Below are positions 55,327 through 64,000 of a stretch of DNA of 64,000 nucleotides, one piece after another. A model generated the notes under the pieces. That model worked only from the letters and a program-made list of their open reading frames with translations, was not told where the DNA came from and did no database searches. Source of the stretch: Selaginella moellendorffii. Taxonomy: Eukaryota > Streptophyta > Lycopodiopsida > Selaginellales > Selaginellaceae. A program made the translations under genes and the position numbers. Within the stretch, counting starts at the first letter, position 1; every line of letters begins with the position of its first letter. The stretch spans positions 1,102,091 to 1,166,090 of the forward strand of contig NW_003314279.1 of the NCBI RefSeq assembly GCF_000143415.4, read 5' to 3'.

Positions 55327-55664
55327 ATGAGGAAGATAAATGGTTATGTTTCTATCCTCCTCCTTATGCTCGTTGGCTGTGCTTTGAATGTGAATGGAAG
55401 CAAGCGTATGATCTCTCCACATTTTTCTCTCATTTTTCATTTTCTGATTGAATTCGCAAATTCTCTTTTGCAGATAGATGGGATGAACTTCTGGGAGCAA
55501 ATGCCGAGCAAGCCAAGAACACGATTCAGCGTGAGGTCGGAGCTGGTGTTGATGTTAAAGTGCTTCCAGATGATGGTGCTTACAGTGATGATTATATCTG
55601 GGATAGAGTGAGGATTTTCAAAGATAAAAACAATAAGGTGTCCCAAGTTCCAATGAGGGGATAG
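55327..55664 (+). CDS. Potato inhibitor I family serine-protease inhibitor, copy 2
   Basis: Two exons, 55327-55405 and 55474-55664, 89 aa, same intron phase and position as copy 1. Signal peptide YVSILLLMLVGCALNVNG. The mature part has RWDELL, the loop region VKVLPDDGAYSDDYIWD, RVRIF and VPMRG at the end. By alignment with the family P1 is Asp and P1' Asp, an unusual acidic P1. Both copies are open and spliceable, so both may be expressed. About 180 bp upstream lies a broken remnant of the coiled-coil gene exon seen at 30710. Confidence 0.88.
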
Positions 55665-55815
55665 AAAAATAACTATGGCCAAAAATAAATTTAATCTTAA
55701 TATTTACAAAAGTGGCCCAGTTAATTTAAAATAAACCTCATAGAAATATATTCATTTCTAATCTGATTCACAATTTCATGTATAAAGGCACAATTCTCCC
55801 ATTAGTTTCCTAAAA

Positions 55816-56977
55816 ATGTCTCTGTGGTTTATTGTTCTTGTATCATTCTCTCTAATTTCAAGCCCATTACTCGTGGCTGGGATCCAGACGCTGAAAGTCT
55901 CATCCGTCTACAAGTTTGGTGACTCTTACTCCGACACTGGCAACCTGGACGCTAGATTTCCCGTACTTCAACATCTTCAATCTCCCCAATTCGCATATCC
56001 CATCGCAGCACTGCCCCTAGGGCAAGGATTTCTATCAACACTCAAGGTTTTGCAATGGCCAGCTTATGATCGACTACCTCACTGATTACCTTGGCTTCCC
56101 TCTCCTGTCCCCATACTTGCGGAGCATCACCATGGGCTCCAACTTCCACCACGGCGCAAACTTTGCCTATGGAGGATCCACCGCCGCCTCGGTCTACGAG
56201 AACCACAACCCCTTCGATCTCGACGTCCAGGTCTTCGAGTTCTTGCGCCTCCAGCACCTGGCCAACGCCACCTCCGGATCCACCAAGCTCCCATCGCCAG
56301 CTTCCTTTTCGGACGCCCTCTTCGTGATCCAAGCCGGCTCCGCGGACTTCGCCTACAATCTCTTCGCCCAGCATGTAAGCGTCCAAAACATGACCGCGAT
56401 GGTTGTGCCCATGGTCGCCGAGACCATCTACAATGAGACCATGATCCTCCCGCAGCTCGGCGGCGCCAAGAAGTTCCTCATCTTCAACCAGCCGGCGCTG
56501 GGCTGCCAGCCCTTCTTCCTCGCGCAATCCAAGCTCTACGGCCAGACCCAGAGGGACGGGCTCAACTGCGTCAAGAGCTACAACGACATCGCCCAGGCAT
56601 TCTCCTCGCAGCTCAACGCGACGGTGAGCGCTCTCGGCGGGGCGATCGCCGGCTCCACGGTTGTCTACGCCGATCTCTTCCAGGCCAGCATCGATGCGAT
56701 GAACAGCTTCCCGGCCGAGAATGCGCTGCGGGCGTGCTGTGGATCGCCGCACGGCGATGGCGAGTCTAATTGCCAGACCGGGACGATCAATGGCGTCGCT
56801 ACCATGTTTACGTGTGGATGAGGCAAAGGGAGGGCTTGCACGAACAGCACCGAGTTTGCGAGCTGGGATGGAATTCACTACACAGAGGAATTTAACAAGG
56901 TGGTAATGGAGAAATTTACCATGCACTTTGACACCAGCGGTAGAAGTTTTTGCCGCGTAACTTTGTTTACCAATTAA
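55816..56977 (+). pseudogene. GDSL esterase/lipase pseudogene, copy 2
   Basis: Signal peptide (MSLWFIVLVSFSLISSPLLV), then block I intact (YKFGDSYSDTGN) with the catalytic serine. The frame is lost between 55965 and 56065, where about 90 bp no longer match the family, and continues from 56066 (MIDYLTDYLGFPLLSP). It includes the block III-type segment (FVIQAGSADFAYN). A TGA at 56819-56821 stops it in front of the block V region with the catalytic Asp and His (DGIHYTE at about 56866), after which the frame stays open to a TAA at 56975. A nearly intact plant GDSL lipase with two disabling changes. Confidence 0.85.
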
Positions 56978-57035
56978 CAAATAAAACTTTTCACATTTTT
57001 TTCTTTTTGTGGAATCACCCTTTTCACTAAGCAGC

Positions 57036-57054
57036 TAGGGTTTAGGTAGGGTTT
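57036..57054 (+). promoter_or_regulatory. Two telo-box-like motifs before ECD
   Basis: TAGGGTTT at 57036-57043 and again at 57047-57054, ending 4 nt before the ATG at 57059. Confidence 0.45.
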
Positions 57055-57058
57055 GGCG

Positions 57059-59099
57059 ATGGATGCTGGTGCCGAGGACGCGGTGTTCTATTCGATCTAT
57101 CCGGGATTACCAGCCGGCGCGAGCGATGGCGATGCCTTGATCCAGCTCCAGCGCCTCCGCGACGATTGCCTAGCTGTAGCGTCGCCGCTTGTCCGTGGAT
57201 ACATCTGGCAGCACGCGCAGTTCGATTTGCAGGTAGCGCTTTCGGCGCCGCCATCGCACAGGGAGCCGGCATTTTCCGGTGAGGAGGAGCCGGCGGCTCG
57301 TTGCGATCCCGGGCTGCCGCTTGTCTATGGAAGAACGAGGTATGGGCATAATCTGGAGGATGAGTGGTTCGTGGTTTACTTGCTCTACGAGATTTCTCGG
57401 AGGATTCCGGGGGTGTATATCAGGGTGTGGGACTCTGATGGGGAGTTTTTGCTCATAGAGGCAGCGTACGCGATACCAAGATGGTTGAAACCAGAGAACA
57501 GCCAGAACAGGGTGTTCATCAGCCAGGGGTCACTTCACATTCTTCCACTGCCCACCTCTCCGGCTCACGTTGGCCTTTCTCTAGCAAATCCAACGCTGGC
57601 AGAGGCCGTGAGAGTTCTTTCCAGCGGAAGCGTCGATACTAGAGCTTCCGAGGGTGTCCAGGCAGCAATCGGCCGAAAGTTGGAAGGATATCCCGAGCGG
57701 TCCCGGAAGAACATGCACAGAGTGAGATGCAAGGTTCCTTTGAGCGTAGCGCAGGTGCTCAAGCACGAGCCACAGCTGGTTGCTCTGGCGGTGGAGGCGT
57801 TTTACACTCGCGATCACGATGCAATGGCTGCGGCCTCGAGGATGGAGAAGTTTTTACGTGGAGGGCAGGATGAGATAGTCACTGTGGCGGTTTGCTTGTC
57901 CAAGGCTATGTACGCTCAGCTCAAGCAGCAGGTTTTCCAGGCTCCTCGGATTTATCCTGCGGAGGGACAAGATGACATTGGCGTGAAGCTGGCCTGCGGT
58001 TTTGAGATGATGTACTGGGAACGATCCAATTTCCAGGATGAGCAGGCGGTAGGCAAAACATTTCGAAAGGGCCTGGAGGCTAGAGGTTACTTTAAAGATC
58101 TTCTTGAAGGATCGAAAGAACACCGCCAGCTTTTGGACGCTGCCTTTGCCAGCTACCGAGAGACTGAAACGTTTTCAAGAATAAGGTAAAGGTTGACGGG
58201 AAGTTAATCTTTTTTAAATTTTCTGCGTTTTTCCAGAGAAGCAATGCAAGTCCCTGCGAAACGAATTGACGAAATTTTGGCTTTGGAACATAAAGCCGAG
58301 GATTTCATGAATGTGGATATCCCGGAAAGTGACGATGACTCGTGGTTATATAGAGGTGAAGATGAGCTAACAAGTGCCATGCAAGAGAGACAGAAGGAAA
58401 TGGACGCTCATGATAAGAAAAGTGGTGCTAAAACTCTGGCACCTGTTGTCGAAGGCGAGTTTGATCCCAGCGAATTGACCAAGACAATGAAGTCATTTGT
58501 GGACAAAATCTCAAGTTTTGAGGGTGCCGAGGTACCAAAGAGTAAGATATATTTTGTGATCTTGTTTGGGACTTTTGCTAACCATCAACTGACAGATGAC
58601 GAGCCTGTGTCTATGGATTTGGAAAATTTTATGCAAGAGCTCAAAACAGCACTGAAACTGGATAATGAGCGTGCCGGGGACTTACAGTCGGGCTCCTCAG
58701 ATTCAGATTCGGGTGAAGGTATTCGTTTTCTCTCCTCTCAATATGCAAGCTCTAAATTGTTTTCCGTTTGAAAGCTCAGACGACGATTCGAAAGGTGAGG
58801 ATGATTTTATGGAGGAGTACTCCGACGCTATCCAACACGAGCTTAAAAACTCGAGCGTCTCCAAAACATTTGCTCAACCTGACGTGTCTCGCGCTTCTGG
58901 GTCAGCATCTACTTCTGCTACCGCTACCGGAGATGACAACTTGCACGTGGACGTAGACCTCAACCTGCTTAAGAACCTGCTCGACTCGTACTCATCGCAG
59001 CAAGGCCTGCCCGGACCAGCGTCTAACGTCCTGGGAATGATGGGAATGCAGCTCCCAGACGACAAGGAGGAGCATAAACGTAAGACTCGGAGGAAGTGA
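57059..59099 (+). CDS. ECD: Ecdysoneless/SGT1 family protein (624 aa)
   Basis: Four exons, 57059-58185, 58237-58541, 58596-58718 and 58780-59099, all in frame. The first exon carries the SGT1/ECD domain: DAVFYSIYPGLP, YGRTRYGHNLEDEWFVVYLL, VRVWDSDGEFLLIEAA (read as IRVWDSDGEFLLIEAA), IPRWLKPENSQNRVFISQG and, near its end, FEMMYWERSNFQDEQAV. The rest is acidic and low-complexity (SDDDSWLYRGEDEL) and ends in a lysine/arginine cluster (HKRKTRRK). ECD/SGT1 proteins are conserved eukaryotic factors tied to pre-mRNA splicing, transcription and cell survival; the plant role is poorly known. This SGT1 is unrelated to the SGT1 co-chaperone of resistance proteins. It is the only intact gene of its kind here; two broken copies lie at 38493 and 54550. 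Confidence 0.92.
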
Positions 59100-59329
59100 C
59101 GTGACGAACTGCGTCGATTTGGACGAGACAGAGACGGAGACAAAGCTTCCCTCGTAGAAACCAAACAGTGGGACTGTGTTACAACTTAAGACCCACGCGT
59201 TCGGATGAGAATGCAAGAATTATTTATTTCAGTTACCAGGTATTCACATTTATTTCTTTTCTTCTCCGCATTAATCATCGTTTTATGTTTTAAACTTGCG
59301 GTTTCAGGAAATGTCGGGTATTTGAGAAG

Positions 59330-59905
59330 CTGGATCATGTGATTCCAGTAAACCGGTTCCAGAGTCAGATCACGAGGCAGTAAAGTCGCCCAAGCTGCGA
59401 AATGAAGCAGCAGAGCAACAAACCGAGGGACATGGAGAAGCGGCCAAAGAGTGCCGGAGCAGCCTCCCCGTCGCTCAGCTGCGGGCTCTCGACGACGGCC
59501 TAGCCTCAATAGCATCACTCCTCCAGGAACAGTAACGAGCGTCCTCTCGGGCATCGCTGGCCTCATCGCCGGCGCGTGCAGTATTGCGGTGGGAGAGTTC
59601 CTGTTGGTGTCCTTGCAGCGCGACCACGAGCCGAGATAGAGAGGAGGGGGCGGCAGCACACCGCCGGGGGTGCGGGAGAATTGACATGGACGCGCTGGCG
59701 CGACCGTGGCAGTGTCGGCGACGGTGTTTACCACTGGCGGTGGTGTGCCCCTGCTAGCCGCGGGGTTCGTGGAGGCGTACCGCCATGGCGAGGCCGATGG
59801 TGTTGAGGCCCGGATAGTCGTGGACGAAGCCAAACACCGCGTTGGCGCCTGGCTATCGGGTTGTCGACATGTATGGGACTGGCGGCATTTACAGTTGATT
59901 GTTAC
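59330..59905 (+). pseudogene. Vacuolar iron transporter-like (VIT/CCC1) fragment, copy 2
   Basis: Shares with copy 1 the segment SPKLRNEAA.., then a shortened first helix, then in another frame GIAGLIAGACSIAVGEFLLV (59550-59612) followed by LQRDHEPR and a stop. A later frame reads FTTGGGVPLLAAGFVEAYRH (59725-59780), like the C-terminal helices of VIT proteins. Broken by deletion and shifts. Confidence 0.78.
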
Positions 59906-61054
59906 CGACTCTTTCTAGAGTTTAAATATGGAATATTTAAATTTTATATTTATATTCTAGGATTCTATTATTTGTACAAAAAATATTCTTATGATATCCC
60001 TTTAACATACTTTAAACTAAATTAGATTTCGTTATTTATTAATTTTCTTCTAAACTTTAGATTTTAGAAAAATCTGAAGTACTCTTGAAACAATCAAGAA
60101 ATTAAAAGTAAAACATATTCTCATTCACATTTTGCTTTGCAAGTATTATGGGATTAAGGGTTCAGAGATGTTGTGGGTTTTGTAAGTGAAATATGATAGA
60201 ATATCAGCCTTCAGCATATTCATACATATAATATTCAACTGTAGGAAATAAATGCTTTTGCTTGGGGAGTCCCAGCTTTTCAAGCATTGATAAAAAAAAG
60301 TCCTTAAATCTCCCATGTGAAATAAAAATTTAGCTTAATTCGAGAAACACTTTCATTCCAGTGCTATGTTTGAAACACTTTACTTTGTTATGCATTTTTG
60401 CTCTTTTGTTGAAATCTGAATTGTTGGAGGAACGGTTTGAGCACACACTAGCTTAAGTTTGAAAGAGTTAAAATTCATGCTAGATGCTCATAGCCCCAAA
60501 TGAGCAACCTTCTGTGTTTGGTTGATGAATGTTTCACATGCATAAGAATCACGACTCAAGCTTGTTTTAGCCTTAGATGTGCTCCATCCTAGAATATGCA
60601 TGATTATATCATTGGATGGTTTGGAAAAACATTAAATGATTAAATATTTTAACTATATAGAGAATATTCTAAGAATATCCTAAGCTGTTTTAAAACTATT
60701 GTTTTCCATCAATGTATCTTATATGTTTTGAATCCTGTTGTGCCTCATAGGATGAAACATATTAATGAAGAAAACATTAATATTCATGTATGAAAAAGTA
60801 AACATGACACTCAATCAAAGTGTTATTATCTCATACTTTTATTGTGTTAAATAAGTACAAAGAAATAGAATAATTTTACTCTTAGAATTTTATTGGAACT
60901 AAACCTTTATAAAAATAAATCTCAAGATGGCTAAACATGGATATGGTTGCTTTCTTGTGAAGTTGTGCTCCTAGTGCACACAATCACTTCCTCTCGCGAC
61001 ACGCCTGCACAGAACCTGGAACTTCGACACGAAGAATGTGGTGATTCTTGTCAT
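59906..61054. other. AT-rich spacer of the second duplicated block
   Basis: The left 350 bp matches 39710-40090 by eye. The rest is AT-rich without genes. The last ~90 bp is the original 3' coding end of the next gene, now out of frame. Confidence 0.55.
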
Positions 61055-62380
61055 CTACAATAGCTGCCTTGAGACGTTTGCTCGTGGCTGCAGCAGAAAA
61101 GGAAAAGAAATCGTGTCCAGCTCGGCCTCGTCATGGTCCTCAATTGGCACTGTCGGCGCAGCGGCCCCCTTGGGAAGGCGAATGGTGAGAATCTCATCCT
61201 GCAGATTAGCTATTAAACCGTCGACGTTGGCGTAAGGAGGAACGGCAAGCTTCTCGGGGCGGTAAACGTCCATCTCCGTGGAAACAAGCACACCCCGTCC
61301 ATGTTTTTCAACATGCACTTGATCCAGCGACGAGAGACCTGTACAGTAGTACGCAAGAGAAAAAAAAACATGAGATAACGTTGTCTGCAGTTGACTTACC
61401 CGGCACTTGCACATCGACAGTGTAGAACTGCTGGTTCTCGAAGGACGACCACAATAGCTTGCGCTTGTCATATCCTGAACGCCACAGAGAAAAAGAAATA
61501 AAAAAACTCCAGGCAGGATCAAAGCCATACCTTTATTAATGTGCTTGAGGCAGTTTAGCAGCAGCTGGTAAGCATGTTTCTTCTCAAAGTTGTAGAGAGC
61601 AACTAGACCGCCGTGATCAGGGAACTGAGGCAGCCCCCCGGCATCAGCCACCTCCTGCGCCAACTCGAGGCCCCTGCCACACTTTGTCAAGGAAGCGTTG
61701 GAGAAGAAATCAGTGCATGGAACGACTGGTGTAGCATATGAGCTAGATTGCTCCTCGATCAGAATGGTGAGGTTGCTGGACTGCAGACCTAAAAACCTGG
61801 TCCAGCACTCAGCGCCAAACAGACGCGCCTGCTCCTGCAACTCGTGCACGTTTGGCTCCCCGGAGAAGACTTCCTTCTCGGCTCGGCAGGCAAGACTCCG
61901 GCAAAAGTCGTGGACGAGGCGTGTTTCTTCACGTGTGCAGTAATGTAGGGGGGGCTCTCCACGCGAGTCCCGCTTTGCATCCTCCCAGACGTCGTCCACG
62001 AGCTTGATCATGTGTGTATATGGGACGGGGTAGTCGCCTATGTCGTCAAACCCGAGTGGTTTTTCAAGACGGGGGAATTGGCCGCCCACAATTTCGGTGT
62101 ACTTGAGGCTGTGATGCAGGAGAAACCCCTGGAGGCATCTGGTGGTAAGATCCGAGTTGCCCAGCACCTTAAAGGCTTGGCCGAGGACACGGTTGTCTAG
62201 GCGGAGCATCACCATCCACAGAAACTCTCCAAACTCTTTGTAGGCTTCCTGGGTGGGTGGTTTGCTCACCTGAGAGACATTCCTGCCTTCACTGCCGCTC
62301 CTACTCCTACTCGCGATTGCTGTGTGGATGCCACTCCTACTCCTAGTCACCGTTGCCATGTGAATCAGCCGCCTGAACAT
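61055..62380 (-). CDS. Uncharacterised plant protein with HSP20-like C-terminus, copy 2 (402 aa)
   Basis: Three exons, 62380-61531, 61474-61400 and 61338-61055, in frame. The basic, Ser/Arg-rich N-terminus (TRSRSGIHTAIASRSRSGS) could be an organelle transit peptide. The body contains PTQEAYKEFGEFLWMVML, a possible Cys-bearing core and EVADAGGLPQFPDHGGLVAL. Exon 3 looks like an HSP20/alpha-crystallin-type fold (YRPEKLAVPPYANVDGL, LQDEILTIRLPKG). I do not recognise the family. Compared with the paralogue at 53122-54483, about 14 extra bp at 61100-61115 shift the frame and replace the original ~40-residue end by a new one (SFPFLLQPRANVSRQLL). It may thus be expressed with an altered tail or be an early pseudogene. 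Confidence 0.7.
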   Translation of the reverse strand: MFRRLIHMATVTRSRSGIHTAIASRSRSGSEGRNVSQVSKPPTQEAYKEFGEFLWMVMLRLDNRVLGQAFKVLGNSDLTTRCLQGFLLHHSLKYTEIVGGQFPRLEKPLGFDDIGDYPVPYTHMIKLVDDVWEDAKRDSRGEPPLHYCTREETRLVHDFCRSLACRAEKEVFSGEPNVHELQEQARLFGAECWTRFLGLQSSNLTILIEEQSSSYATPVVPCTDFFSNASLTKCGRGLELAQEVADAGGLPQFPDHGGLVALYNFEKKHAYQLLLNCLKHINKGMALILPGVFLFLFLCGVQDMTSASYCGRPSRTSSSTLSMCKCRVSQLQTTLSHVFFSLAYYCTGLSSLDQVHVEKHGRGVLVSTEMDVYRPEKLAVPPYANVDGLIANLQDEILTIRLPKGAAAPTVPIEDHDEAELDTISFPFLLQPRANVSRQLL

Positions 62381-63667
62381 ATTTTAGGGCTTGGCTCGTT
62401 TGTCCAGGAGTTGACATTGTAGAACTGAATTGAACAAAGCTTGCTTAATTGCATAAGTTTGGATAAAACGACACTGTCACTGTTTTGGGAGTAGATTCCT
62501 CCGTTACCATGCTGCAAATTCAGTATTTTGTATTCCTAAAGCACATCCGCTTAAAAACTCTCTAGGCTTTCAAACATGAGATTAGGATCTAGTTGGCGAT
62601 GAATAATCCAAACCTGGGAAATCTGACACCAGCAAAAGTGGAGGTAGCTGTCAACAACTTGATGGGCCTGTCATATGATTGTCTTAGCCATTTAGCTGGG
62701 TACCCCAGTAATGTAGCGTCAAAGACCATCACATAACATGGGAATTCTGATTGTGCTTGTCTTTTGCTGAGTGATGTGAACTTGTTAATTCAAGCATACT
62801 TCCTGATACAATAATTTCCTTTGTGTGTTTAAAATATTCTTCTTTTGTATTAAGTCACTACACACAGACTCTGGAGTGGCTGCAACACTACTGCATGAGG
62901 TGAGATACAACAGGTTCTCAAGGGCTCCTACCACTACATCTTAGCTAAGCAGTACAGGTTTGGTTTTTAAATTTTCTTTGATTTTGGCTTATGTTAATTG
63001 TCAGGGATGGGGGTGCACACCTTCCACTAACAAAGATGTCAAGGGTGGTTAACAATAAGAGCGCATTAGAGGTGGCGTGGACTTCGTACATGTTTGCTAC
63101 AGCACCACTTCTAAGTCGCTAGGCTCTCGTTTCTCAGTACGTAACTCTTTCAGGTTTCATACAGGTACTGGACCTGCTCGTGTCGACACAGCTGCACTAC
63201 TGCAACAAGTTGCCTGAGCTCTCAACTGCAAGGAGGTTTCCACTCATGGAAGCTTTACTGGCAAGCGTGATACACATGAAAGGCAGGGGTATTTGTTGAA
63301 TAAAGGTAAAAGGATTTCCCGACTTTTATTGTTTTTACAAGGGCTTTCAAGAACACAACCATAGCAGTATTGTAAATTTATGAATGCTCATGGATCACTG
63401 GTAGTTGTTTGTTGCTTTCTAGGGACTGAGGAGACAACAAGCACCAGTTGGAATTTTTCGACTCAACGGGACAATGTACATTTTATGAGCATGAGATGAG
63501 GCTCATGGACAGCATACCAGTTTATGAGTGGCTCTCCATGGCAGGAGTGGAATTTATCATCCAAGGCAGCATTCACTAGTTTGATCATTCACTAGCTTGA
63601 TCATACTTTTGCAATGAGCAAAGAGATAAATATAGCTCAACTGACAATGACGTCTCTCAGCTCAACT
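62381..63667. other. AT-rich right flank
   Basis: No open frame, RNA or element I can support. Scattered stretches (for example 63160-63240) are less AT-rich and may be old gene debris. Confidence 0.45.
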
Positions 63668-63797
63668 GATGGTGAGTGCGCTCTGTAGGGTGATCATGGG
63701 CTCCATGGTTGTCTTTGCTAATCTCTTCTTGGCTGAGAATGTGTTGCAAGTATGCTGTTGATCGCAGCATAGTGATAGTGAGCTTAATTGCTAAGGT
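63668..63797 (+). pseudogene. GDSL lipase relic, copy 3
   Basis: Aligns with 56620-56775 of copy 2: GTGAG(T/C)GCGCTCT, then GGCTCCA(T/C)GGTTGTCT, a ~32-bp deletion, then GC(T/C)GAGAATG(T/C)G and a diverged remainder to about GAGCTTAATTGC. Only about 130 bp survive. Confidence 0.65.
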
Positions 63798-64000
63798 AGT
63801 GCAAATGCAAGTTTAAGGTTTAATTAAGTTTGAATCTGAAAAAAAAGTTATTATATCAAAGGTTTAGTTTAATTTAAGTTTGAAAAAAGAGGACGAAGGA
63901 TCAAATATATAAATTAATTTTTCCTCTCCAAGAAATGATCCATAATGAAGTATGATGTCATTATTCATGTTCACATCATATAATCAATAATATTTACTTT
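63798..64000. other. AT-rich end of window
   Basis: Nothing recognised. Confidence 0.5.

Overview
The window is nuclear DNA of a land plant. The evidence is the RING-H2 ATL, PLS-class PPR, RWP-RK, RAD54, CBS-PPR and potato-inhibitor-I genes, GT-AG introns mostly about 45-70 nt long, and plant LTR retrotransposons. The many-exon genes with very short introns, GC-rich coding islands in AT-rich spacers and many intronless PPR/ATL genes are most like a lycophyte such as Selaginella. That genus call is inference; no search was run.

Layout. 0-8 kb: an AT-rich flank, a frameshifted LRR receptor-like pseudogene bracketed by a diverged direct repeat, a broken PPR gene, an intact tRNA-Asp(GTC) and an intact intronless PPR gene. 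8.6-29.4 kb: the gene-dense core. It holds nine intact or apparently intact ATL-type membrane RING-H2 E3 ligase genes, five on + (8.6-17.6 kb) and then four on - (19.0-29.4 kb). Interspersed are a 14-exon PPR-CBS gene, a 6-exon RWP-RK transcription factor and a 21-exon RAD54 recombinase-motor gene. A short 3-exon coiled-coil gene of unknown function follows at 30.1-30.8 kb.

30.7-63.8 kb: a duplicated block. Order in copy 2: ECD (SGT1) fragment, potato inhibitor I, GDSL lipase pseudogene, intact ECD/SGT1 gene, vacuolar-iron-transporter-like pseudogene, gene with an HSP20-like C-terminus. Copy 1 has the same order but is split and partly deleted by transposons: a rearranged Ty3/gypsy element whose 3' half is inverted (32.3-38.4 kb), a nest of short Cassandra-like elements whose LTRs carry a 5S rRNA-like segment (32.0 and 40.1-41.0 kb), and a very young tandem chromovirus of 9.3 kb with a perfect 5-bp target duplication (41.8-51.1 kb). 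A GDSL relic at 63.7 kb hints at a third copy.

The genes do not form one pathway. The ATL proteins probably act as ubiquitin ligases at membranes, RAD54 in homologous recombination in the nucleus, the PPR proteins in organelle RNA processing, and the inhibitor in secreted defence. The most unusual items are the nine-gene ATL cluster, the 5S-bearing mini-retrotransposons, and two intron-like GT-AG segments inside the integrase of the young chromovirus.
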